This document shows, in pieces, positions 52,583 to 62,385 of a stretch of 64,000 nucleotides of DNA. The first letter of the stretch is position 1. Each line of letters opens with the position of its first letter. Made by a program: the position numbers and the translations under genes. This DNA is from Ilex aquifolium. Its lineage: Eukaryota > Streptophyta > Magnoliopsida > Aquifoliales > Aquifoliaceae. A model generated the notes under the pieces. The model was given only the letters and a program-made list of their open reading frames with translations, was not told the origin of the DNA and made no database searches. Location of the stretch: contig OX637394.1 in assembly GCA_951799425.1 (NCBI GenBank), positions 31,222,001-31,286,000 of the forward strand. The letters run 5' to 3'.

Positions 52583-54211
52583 TACTTGATATTTTTTGTT
52601 GCGTTCCCTAATCTCCGAACATCATCCCGTAGTATGTGTATGGCTTATACGGATAGGGCAGTGTCACTCTCCCTCGGAATGATGCAAGAAATGGGGTAAA
52701 TGGAATAGTGGGAATGAAAAGTGTGTGTGTGTGAATAAAAGTGCTCCCCAAGCGCAGAGAGACTCTCGAGTGTCGTGTTTTACTTGGAATTCGTATTCCA
52801 AGGTCGTCTCCTCAGGGAAGGAAGGTGAATTGTGTGAATGTGATTTTGGTAAAATCTTTTGAGTTTGAGTGTTGGTGAGTGAAGATTGGTGATAGAAAAT
52901 GAAATGGAAACAAGTGTTGGCTAATCCGAAGGGGTCATTCCAATGGGAATGCCAACTCAACTCAAGACCTTCGTCCAGTGGTGTCTAGATGTTCGATTGA
53001 TTCGTAGGAAGCGAGGGACTAAAATGGAGGTGAGGATTCAAGCATACACCATTACAAGTCTACGGTGTATCAAGAACTCACAACCACGTCCACACTCATC
53101 CTAGTCAAACCGAATCAACATACACTACGAGGAGGAAAGAAAATGAGTTGAAATAGCATATCCAAGAGGAGTTCTCCCTTGGATTAGCCAACTTAAAGTT
53201 TAGCTACTCATGAATAAAGGAAATACATGAATAATGTAAAGAGACATAATGAAGAAATGGAGATTGGAACTTAACTTAATGCAAGAAATCTTAAACTATG
53301 AAGAAAAATATTAAATACCCATTTTAAAAGCTTGAAATGAAGAAAGCTTAATACAACAATGGTGAAATCCAAAATGTAGAACTAAACTTGAAATGTTCAT
53401 GTAATAAATGACATTAAAGACATTAAATGAAGCTTACACAAGTCTTATAAGGAACTACAAGTGAAATGGATGGAAGAAAATGCAAAAACATAATTTTCTC
53501 TCTCTAAACTATGTCTTCTTCCTTGGAGCTCTCTCCCCACAATGCAATGCAAGCTGAATAATACAAAATGAATGATTCCTTTTCGTCCATCGAGAGCTCT
53601 AGGGTCTGTGTGATAGGCCTCCCATCCATAGGAGGCTGATTGGATGGAATGGGCAGGCTAGCACAGGCCTAGCCTGCACTCCCAGGCTTCCTCTCTTCTC
53701 TCTCTCCTCATTAATGTCCAAGCCTCCAAAGTCCAAGCTAGGGTTGAGGAGGGGATTTCTGTGTGTAAGGAGTGTCAGGGAATAAGTGGGAGACCCAATG
53801 GTGGGACTCCCAAAGTTGCAGAGCTTGAGATGCAAAATCTGGCGTGTTTCAGCATAACCTACCGGTAGGTCGATGGAAACCTACCGGTAGGTTTTACTCT
53901 AGTGAGCAAAAACTATCGGTAGGTTTGCGGTAGGTGCAGGTCCAGCAGGCAAAACCTACGGGTAGGTCCTACCGGTAGGTTTTCCCTTGTTTTGCTAAAT
54001 TTTTGGTTCCTTCACCTTTCAAGCTGTCGTCAAGCCTCCACCTCACCTCCATTGACCTTAAACCCCTTTACTTGTAAACATACCGAAACTCCGTTAATAG
54101 CTCGAACATTGCAATTCTACTCATTTTAACCGCAAAAGCAAGCATAAAAGGGATGCAAATGTACATAGGATATGCAATATACATCAGATATGCAATATTT
54201 TGTGCTAATCA
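52583..54211 (-). repeat. 3' LTR of element E
   Basis: This LTR is 1629 bp and starts TGATTAGCACAAAATATTGC in its own sense. The far end reads ATATCAAGTA rather than the usual ...CAAGCA, so the terminal dinucleotide has probably mutated. A small TGCAATAT/TACAT(C)AGATATGCAATAT duplication lies near its start (54172-54200). The palindrome array is at 53855-53982. Confidence 0.88.
53855..53982. repeat. CCTACCGGTAGG palindrome array in 3' LTR of element E
   Basis: Units are AACCTACCGGTAGGT, AAACCTACCGGTAGGTTTT, AAACTATCGGTAGGTTT and CCTACCGGTAGGTTT. The first pair is linked by TCGATGG, and the spacer GCGGTAGGTGCAGGTCCAG follows the third. The order is the same as in element B. Confidence 0.9.
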
Positions 54212-54248
54212 CACCCCCCAACTTGAGCTTTGCTAGTCCCTAGCAAAG
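54212..54248 (-). promoter_or_regulatory. 3' polypurine tract and stem-loop (element E)
   Basis: On the minus strand, the 9-bp stem CTTTGCTAG-GGA-CTAGCAAAG (54248-54228) is followed by AAGTTGGGGGGTG (54224-54212) and the LTR. Confidence 0.87.
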
Positions 54249-54534
54249 TTTATTTTCAAACCAACAAGTATGAAATTACAACAATCCATTTACGCAAGTA
54301 ATTCATCAAACATTCAAAATACATATATCACAATGCAATTTACGAAATGAACTTGGGCAAGATGAAACAACAACTGTGGTATTTCATTAATTACTTTCAA
54401 AATTGGAGTACATGGAGATAGAGTTCAAAAAGATACAAAATGGCCTAAAATTCCTAAAGACTCTTCTACTAGGCCAATGATTCAACTCCTAGCTATGTAC
54501 AACCCCACTCAAAAGGGACAAAAACAATAACACC

Positions 54535-55699
54535 CTACTCATCACCTTCACCATCACCATCACCATCACCCTCCTCCTCCTCCTCCTCCTCGTCAGTATC
54601 CTCATCAGTATCCCCCACCTCAACTACTATGGAAACTGAGGGGGCAGAGGCAGAAGGTGGAGGTCCACCGGGAATCGGCTCTCCTGGAAATGTATGCTAA
54701 AAAAGTCGAATCATCATCGCCGAAATCCCATGCATAGTATCCTCCAAAGCATTAAGGCGTTGATATGTTGTGCGTTCTAGCACAAAAGTGGATGGCCCAG
54801 ACACAGATGGCCGAGCAGAGGAAGGTCCTGCGGCTAATGACTCCGGCCTTGGAACCCTAGGTCGCTTACCTCGGCTCATCACCATTCTCTTACTGCTACT
54901 TGTCTTCTCGATTGCTCCGGTCTGGGGGGGAGTTATCTTGTCAAAGGCATAACCCTTCACCTTGAAGTGGTCGCACATCCGGGTGACTAAGTTACCAAAT
55001 GGGAGGTTCACCTTTGGCTTTCTAGTTTGGGCGAATTCCCTCATCACCTCCCATATAAAGAGTGCAAAATACATAGCCTTCCCCGACATTACTGCATCCA
55101 AGAGGGCAAGTTTTTTAATATTAGGAGTCTTCTCGGTGCGCCTTGGAAGCAGGTTATAATGCAAGATTTTGTTCATCATCCCATACGAATGTTTGAGGCC
55201 CTCAACTTGGACCGTTCCCCTACACTGAGTCGGGTCCTCGTACATCAAAGAAAAATATTCAGGGATGGTTTTGATGCTAGTAATGTTATGTGGGTACACC
55301 GGGGTGGAGGGAGGTGGCCTCTCGTACTTTATGTAGGGAGACAATCTCGTACTTGTCCCTCACGTTCGTTTTCAAAATCTCAAACTCGTCCACCACTTTG
55401 AGTTTTTGGTAAAACTCCCTACATAAAGACAAATAGAACCCACTCACGGGCTTAAACCAAAACCCAATTCCATGGGCCTCAATGATTTTCACAACATCGT
55501 TATTTGGGCCAAGGGATATCTGATCGATGTACCTCTCGCAAATAACATTTTTCTCCTCGATGCTTTGGAAACGAGCATCGTTATGAGCTTTCTTCCTTCG
55601 CTCTCCCTGGTCCCCACTCGACCTTTCCCCGCTCCTCTTGCGGGCACTCGCACCCTCAGGTTATGGAGTGCTAGGCCCGGTGCGCTTGGTGCGGGCCAT
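54535..55699 (-). pseudogene. Envelope-position ORF of element E (multiple lesions)
   Basis: Homologous to 12026-13279. The start MARTKRTGPSTP at 55699 runs into a stop within about 13 codons. The folded region continues with FWFKPVSGFYLSL and REFYQKLKVV (55492 on), a frameshift near 55340, then VYPHNITSIKTIP and MCDHFKVKGYAF (55344-54697), a stop after MIRLF, and an acidic tail encoded by (CTC)n/(CAT)n microsatellite sequence (54541-54600). The stops fall at different places from those in element B. Confidence 0.78.
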
Positions 55700-55719
55700 G
55701 CATAGCAACAGTGCCCCAC

Positions 55720-58060
55720 ACAATAAGAATGACAAAAATTTCAAGAACACACCCTCAATCGGGTCCACCACATCTCAGAAGATCCTCCCATGGAAACCCA
55801 TTGCAAAGGTTTTTGGATTCTTGGAAAAAGTAAAGGAGAATCGGGCTTGGAAAATTTCGGCAAAACTAGGGTTTTAAAAGAGGAAATCTTCAAATCTTCA
55901 CTAAAAACCACTAAATCAATAGCCCTAGGAGTGAGAAATGAGAGATTAATGGAATAGGTGATGGATTTTTATGCTTAAGAGGTGTTTTGAGTGAGAGAGA
56001 AATGCCTTAGGGTTTGTAATTTAGGGAGACAATGAATAGTTCTCCCTGAAAATCTGATTAAAACCCCTAATTTTTGGCATTTTGGGCAAAACCTATGGGT
56101 AGGTCGATGGAAACCTATCGGTAGGTTTTATCCAGTGAGCAAAACCTATCGGTAGGTGCAGGACCAGTGGCCAAATCCAACCGGTATGGCCTACCGGTAG
56201 GTTTTCACTTATTTGCAAAATAAACCTCTGCTATCCAAATCACTTCCACTCCACTTTATTTCAATTCCTACATATCCTAGCACTCTATTTATGACCTCTA
56301 CTCCGTCCAAAACACGTGCTAGACTTATAAATCAAAATTTGAACCATCTTACCCCAAGTCATTACAGAAATAGAAATATGATTTAAAATTTTGATGCTTT
56401 CAACACATAAGGCATGGATTTCTACAGTTAACTATCAAAATGAACCCCCAAAATGCAAGATACATATTCAAATAACAAGGGCATTCCTAATTCATTCAAA
56501 TATTAAAAACTTGAGCAATATTCTCGTATCCTACAAGCATGGGGCTACTTAACATATCGTTCAAATGCCTGAACCAAGCACACATGAGCAACACCATGGC
56601 TTTAAATGCTAGTCTAGAGTATGCACCTACACATTCATTTTCAAACTCATGTGTGTGTGGAATGGACACATAATTTAAGCATTTACACAATGGAATTCAC
56701 ATTCATTTGGCTATCCAAATTAAGCTTCAACCTCACCAAGGGTGTTTGTCAACAATGAATCACACTCTAGTTATCCTGGCATGCTCTCCATGTGTATATG
56801 TGAGATAGAATCTTGTGCACAAAATGAAATATGCTCACATATAATCCAAAAATGAAGTTCATGCACGAAAATGAAACAACCTTGGCATAATCTCATGAAA
56901 GGAATGCTAGGGTACTATATAGCAAACCAACTTCTCTTTTTCTTTAAAAGTATGCATCTCACATGCTTCTCTATATCATTTAGGACTTCAAGGGTGTTGG
57001 GGTGATATTGAGGCAAAAGAAATGAAGGATATAGGATAACAAATATGGTTGTTCCGAGTGAAAGACTTTTATTTCAAAAAAAACTTCTCCCTTTTCATGG
57101 GATTTTCAGTCCGACACCATCACCACACTCTTTGTTTCTTCTTTATTTCCCTTAACATTTTCCTCTTTCTTAAGTCATTATTTTCTTCTTTTCACTCCCT
57201 TTTTCTTCTTTTCTTGGATTTTCATTCTTTTCCCATTCAACTCTTTGAGGTTCAACATCATCCATCCCTTTTGTTTGAGTTTTCACACCATACTTCCTTC
57301 TCTTTTACGATCACTCATATTCAGCTATAGGAACAACCAATGTGAGGTAGATTTTTATCATTTTGCACTGACTTGGTCAAATGTGTGGCATAGAAATGAA
57401 TTTACAATTACGGCTCAATCACGGCACTAGGGATACTATTTTCACAAGAAAAGGGCTAAGGCTCAAAATATTCAAAAATGGCCTAAGATCACCTCTAGAT
57501 AAACATGGGGGAGCATTGTGCATTTCAAGACAAGTCGATCAACTACACAAATGCACCTAATCAAAACATGCATAATGAGATTATTGAACAAATTTGAACT
57601 TTGAAGAATTGTTCTTTGAGTAAATGTAAGTCCCCTCTAACAAGGATTGACACTAAAGCTCTCATGGGTTCTTGCTCATCTCTACTATTCATGTCAAGCA
57701 TTAAAATGTGAACTCAATCCGTAAATTGACAAAATTACACATTCAAGGTGTACATATTGGTGAGTTCAAAAGCAAATACATAAGTGATACTTAAGCATAG
57801 GATGAACTTCTATAATATGCTCATGTATTCAAAATTTAAAGCCAAGATCAACATATCACAAACCTATAGCACTCTTAATAAGGAAATACAGATCAACATT
57901 CAAATATTTTCTCAAAAATTTTCAAATTTTTCACATAATTTGCAACTATTGTGAACAAAAAATCTGTATGATATGTGAAAGGTGAATTTTTCACCACAAA
58001 AATTGGTATTATCAACAAAAAATTCCACAAACATTGGTGTATCATACAAATGGTGCACCT
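55720..58060 (-). other. Long noncoding region between integrase and envelope-position ORF (element E)
   Basis: No supported coding frame. It contains the palindrome module 56088-56216, a minus-strand AAACCCTAG motif near 55870 and a pyrimidine-rich plus-strand tract (57120-57300), all in the same order as element B. Confidence 0.75.
56088..56216. repeat. Internal copy of the CCTACCGGTAGG palindrome module (element E)
   Basis: Units are AAAACCTATGGGTAGGT, AAACCTATCGGTAGGTTTT, AAAACCTATCGGTAGGT and the pair CCAACCGGTATGGCCTACCGGTAGG. The module lies 389-517 bp upstream of the ORF start, close to the distance in element B. Confidence 0.9.
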
Positions 58061-58097
58061 CACCCCCCAACTTGATTCATGCATTGTCCTCAATGCA
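58061..58097 (-). promoter_or_regulatory. Central polypurine tract and stem-loop (element E)
   Basis: On the minus strand, TGCATTG-AGGA-CAATGCA (58097-58080) precedes AAGTTGGGGGGTG (58073-58061), about 190 bp after the integrase stop. Confidence 0.82.
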
Positions 58098-58290
58098 ACA
58101 AAAAAGATATGGTATGCAATGAAGGACGTAAAAAGGTGAGTAGGGTTAGAGAACATCTCGCACTTGAACTTTTGACAAAAACACCAATAACTGCAACTAA
58201 GAAAAACAACCTATATGCAAAGATAAAGTAAGTAAACATAAATAGATAAAGCAAGTAAAAATGATTGTACACTACAAAGCATAAGAACAG

Positions 58291-59480
58291 TTACTCCTCC
58301 AACAAGTCCGGGTAGACCGGATCCATCAAATCCTCCTCCACTCCTTGTCCTTCAATACCCTCAAAGAATGACTTAAGTCTTTGGCCATTGAACTTGAATG
58401 TCCTACCATTTTCGGGGTTCGTGACTTCCACATCACCATTGGGGTAGGACATCTTGACAAGATTGGGGCCATCCCAATGGGATAGGAGTTTACCTTGAAA
58501 GATCGAGAGCCAATAGTTGTATAAGAGCACTTTTTGCCAAGGCTCAAATGACTTCCTTACAATGGATTTGTCATGAAAGATCTTAGCACACTCTTTTGAA
58601 ATTTTAGAGCTCTTATATGCATCTCTACGAATCTCTTCCAATTCATTCATTTCTAGCTTGCTATTCTCTCCGGCCATTCTCAAATTGAAGTTTAAAGTCT
58701 TTATAGCCCAATATGCATTGTGTTCCATTTCAACTGGCAAATGGCAAGCCTTGCCATAGACGAGCCGATAGGGAGACATACCTAGGGCAGTCTTGTAAGC
58801 AATGCGGTAAGCCCATAGGGCATCGATCAATCTAAATGACCAATCTTTCCTATTGGGATTCACCGTTTTCTCTAGGATATTTTTTATCTCCCTATTGGCC
58901 AGCTCAGCTTGGCCATTGGTATGTGGGTGATATACGGTGGACACCTTGTGTGTGACATCATACTTATGCATCAAAGATGCAAATGGCCTATTACAGAAAT
59001 GTGACCCACCATCGCTTATCATTGCCGAGGCATCCCAAACCTCGAAAAAATGTTATCCTCGAGAAACTTGACCATGACCCGGTGGTCATTGGTCTTGGTC
59101 GGGATAGCCTCCACCCATTTGGACACGTAGTCCACTGCCAGTAGAATGTATAGGTAGCCAAATGACGTGGGGAAGGGACCCATGAAGTCGATGCCCCAAC
59201 AATCAAATATTTCAATAAAAAGTACAAGGGAGAGGGGCATCATGTTCCTTCGAGTCACACTACCCAATCTTTGGCACCTATCACACTCTTTACAGAAAGA
59301 GATACAATCTTTAATCAAAGAAGGCCAATAAAAACCTGACTGTAGAATCTTCGCCGAAGTCTTCTTTATAGAGAAATGACCACCGCACGCTTCCGAATGG
59401 TAAAATGCAAGGACTTCTCGTTGTTCACTTTCGGGGTACGTATCTCTGCATGACTTGGTCAGGGCAGTACTTGAACAGAT
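58291..59480 (-). pseudogene. pol: Integrase of element E (frameshift before second catalytic Asp)
   Basis: The zinc region ends CISFCKECDRCQ (59318 on). The core has GIDFMGPF with the first Asp and RFGMPR, where the frame breaks at about 59019. The second frame (59022-58291) has MISDGGSHF with the second Asp, [16 protein letters not shown] with Glu, [30 protein letters not shown], and the GPY-type region [10 protein letters not shown], where Tyr is replaced by Asn. It ends [14 protein letters not shown]. Confidence 0.88.
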
Positions 59481-59739
59481 ATGGGTTGTCGAAGTAAAAG
59501 TACTTCACGTTTGCTATAAACCTACTTCTATCTTCCGGGCTCAAATGCGGTGGTATTTGTCCTATTGCAAGATAATTACATATGTCAGAATACCAAGGAA
59601 AAATAGAATGAATCGAAAGTAACTGCTCAGCAGGGAAAAAATCAGGGATAGGAATGTGCTCATCGGCCTCTTGCACCACCAGTCTGGATAAATGGTCTGC
59701 CACCACATTCTTAACTCCTTTCTTGTCCTTGATCGTCAA
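59481..59739 (-). pseudogene. pol: RNase H-integrase tether of element E
   Basis: The frame has TIKDKKGVKNVVADHLSRLV, the acidic EADEHIPIPDFF stretch and [16 protein letters not shown]. It continues toward integrase with a frame break near VPRK (59425). A stop at about 59790 separates it from RNase H. Confidence 0.85.
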
Positions 59740-59790
59740 ATTGAATTCTTGTAGGAGGAGTATCCACCTAATGAGTCTCGGTTTGGCATC

Positions 59791-60961
59791 CTACTTAGAC
59801 AACAAATACTTCAAAGTAGAGTGATCGGTATAGACTACTATAGGAGAACCAATGATGTAAGATCGAAATTTATCCAATGCAAATACTACGGCTAGCAACT
59901 CTTTTTTAGTAGTAGTGTAATTCATTTGTGGTTCATTAAGAGTTTTGCTAGCGTAGTATATTACATAAGGTCTCTTGTCATCTCTTTGACCTAGCACTGC
60001 GCTGACCGCGTAATCACTCGCGTCACACATAAGCTCAAATGGTATATCCCACTTGGGTGGTCGCATAATTGGAGGTGTAATAAGCATGTTTTTCAATTTT
60101 TTAAAAGATACCTCACAATTATCCGACCAAAAAAATGGGACATCTTTTGAAAGTAAATTTGTCAAAGGTCGGGCCAATGCACTAAAGTCTTTAATAAAAC
60201 GACGATAAAAGCCGGCATGGCCAAGAAATGACTTGATATCTTTGATGACCTTTGGCATGGGGAGGTTGGAAATGGCCTCAACCTTTGATTTGTCAACTTC
60301 GATCCCCTTTGCCGAGACAATGTGCCCAAGCACAATTCCTTGTGTCACCATAAAGTGACACTTTTCCCAATTGAGGACCAAGTTCTTCTCCTCACATCTT
60401 TCAAGAACTCTCTCTAAATTCTCCAAACATCCATCGAATGAATCCCCAAACACTGAGAAGTCATTCATAAACACTTCCACAATCGTCTCCACCATATCAC
60501 TAAAAATCCCCATCATGCAACATTGAAAAGTCCCTAGGGCATTACACAACCCGAAAGGCATGCGTTGGTAAGAAAAAAGTACCGTAGGGGCAAGTGAAGG
60601 TGGTCTTTTCGTTATCCTCCAAAGTGATTTCGATCTGGTTGTACCCGGAGTAGCCATCCAAGAAGCAGTAAAATAGATGCCTAGCTACTCTTTCCAACAC
60701 TTGGTCGAGGATTGACAATGGGAAGTGGTATTTTCTCGTGCACAAGTTGAGCTTTCGGTAATCAATGCACATTCTCCATCCAACAATCACCCTTGTTGGA
60801 ATAGGCTCGTTTTCCTCATTTGCAACAACCGTGACTCCCGACTTCTTGGGTACTACTTGCGTGGGGCTAACCCACTTACTATCGGCAATTAGAAAAATGA
60901 TGCCCACTTCAAGTAGTTTTAGCACCTCATCCCTCACCACGTCTTTCATAATTGGGTTCAA
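59791..60961 (-). pseudogene. pol: Reverse transcriptase and RNase H of element E (active site mutated)
   Basis: The first frame (60961-60542) has WVSPTQVVPKKSGV, CIDYRKLNL and FLDGYSGYNQIEITL, then shifts near TFFLPTHAF. The second frame (to 59791) has MPFGLCNALGTFQ, the catalytic box as VFMNDFSVF (Asn for the first essential Asp), GHIVSAKGIEVDKSKV, FLGHAGFYRRFIKDFSALARP, then RNase H with MCDASDYAVSAVLGQR, VIYYASKTLNEP and VVYTDHSTLKYLLSK. Confidence 0.9.
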
Positions 60962-60967
60962 CCTTAT

Positions 60968-61725
60968 TTATGGTTGTCGGGATGGCTTGGAGTCCTCCTC
61001 AAGGTAGATTTTGTATGTGTAAAAGAGGGGGCTTATCCCCTTGATGTCGGTAATTGTCCAACCAATTGCTCCCTTATGCCTCCTCAAGACTTCCAAGAGA
61101 TCTTCATATTGCTTCCCCTCTAAAGTTGAGCTAATCACCACCGGAAAGGTCTTGTCATCCCCAAGGTATGCATACTTAAGATGGGATGGTAATGGCTTCA
61201 ACTCCAACATGGGATTTTGTACATCCGATGGAAAGATCTTCTTGTCTTGATGTGGGAGCTTCTCAAATGTAGGAGTCCATTTTTCTAACCCTTTCAAGCT
61301 CTTCATCTCCTATTGCTCATCAACTTCATCCTCCCTTTCCTTCAACATGTCCAACAGCTCCAAGTGCTCCTCGACTAAGGTATCAATCCTATTGACTTCA
61401 ATACTTCATGCACTTCCTCATCATCCCCCGGTTGTTTAGTCAAGTTGAACACATTAAGATCCATAGTCATGTTCCCAAATGCAAGCTTCATAAGGTCGTT
61501 CCTACAATTAATCACAGCATTAGATGTATTAAGAAAAGGTCTACCGAGTATGACAAGGATTTGGGAGCTTAGGTTTGCAATCGGGTGAGTGTCAAGCACA
61601 ATAAAATTGATAGGAAAGTAAAATTTATCGACTTGCACTAAAACATCATCAACTACTCCCCTCGGTGTTTGGACGCTACGATCCGCTAGTTTAAGAGTGA
61701 TTGGAGTTGGCTTCAACTCTTCAAG
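60968..61725 (-). pseudogene. pol: Protease C-terminal half and protease-RT linker of element E
   Basis: Frame 61716-61375 has LADRSVQTPRGVVDDVLVQVDKFYFP and the ILGRPFLNTSNAVINCRN region, then shifts in the acidic PGDDEEVHEV linker. Frame 61306-60968 has KWTPTFEKLPHQDKKIFPS and GWTITDIKGISPL. A stop at 60965-60967 separates it from the RT frame. Confidence 0.85.
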
Positions 61726-62385
61726 CTAGAGTTGTTGGTACACCGAGTACGGTAGGAGGTTGACACTTGCCCCCAAATCAAAAAGAGCTTGCTCCACCCG
61801 ACAATTTCCTATTGTTATGGCAATGGTAGGGCATTTGGGATCCTTGAACTTTGGTGGGGTGTTAGTCCTCAAGATTGAGCTCACTTGCTCGGTGAGGAAT
61901 GCCTTTTTGTGCACATTGAGCCTCCTCTTCACGGTACACAAGTCCTTCAAAATCTTAGCACAAGAAGGAATTTGATTTATGACATCAAGGAGTGGAATGT
62001 TGATTTTTACCTGCTTGAACATCTCAATTCTATAAGAATAATTAGCCACTTTGACGGATGGCTTCAAACGATTAGGAAAAGGGGCAGAAATGGGGGATGC
62101 ATGCACACTTTCATCAACATTTTTTTCTTTTTCGCTCACCTCACCCCATTCGATGTCACCCTTAATTTCTTCCTCTATTGGAAATATAGCTTTGGGTGAG
62201 ACTTTTGGCACAATAGTTTTATCAACTAGTTTGCCGCTTCGAAGAGTGGTGAGCGCTTTGAGTTGCTCACAACTCTCACTATTGGGTTTAGATGACTCAA
62301 TGACATGTTGGCCTCTAGGGTTTTCTTGGGGTTGAGCGAGGAATTTCCCCTTCTCTTGTTGTGATTCCCCCATGGAATTGGTCAA
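61726..62385 (-). CDS. gag: gag C-terminus reading into protease (element E), open segment
   Basis: 220-codon open segment. It has ENPRGQHVIESS, LRSGKLVDKT, APFPNRLKPSVKVANY, MFKQVKINIPLLDVINQIPSC, CTVKRRLNVHKKAFLTEQVSS and then protease with CPTIAITIGNCRVEQALFDLGASVNLLP. There is no stop between gag and protease, unlike element B and the plus-strand fragment. It suggests that the ancestral element made one gag-pol frame through this point. A TAG after YQQL ends it. Confidence 0.85.
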   Translation of the reverse strand: MTNSMGESQQEKGKFLAQPQENPRGQHVIESSKPNSESCEQLKALTTLRSGKLVDKTIVPKVSPKAIFPIEEEIKGDIEWGEVSEKEKNVDESVHASPISAPFPNRLKPSVKVANYSYRIEMFKQVKINIPLLDVINQIPSCAKILKDLCTVKRRLNVHKKAFLTEQVSSILRTNTPPKFKDPKCPTIAITIGNCRVEQALFDLGASVNLLPYSVYQQL

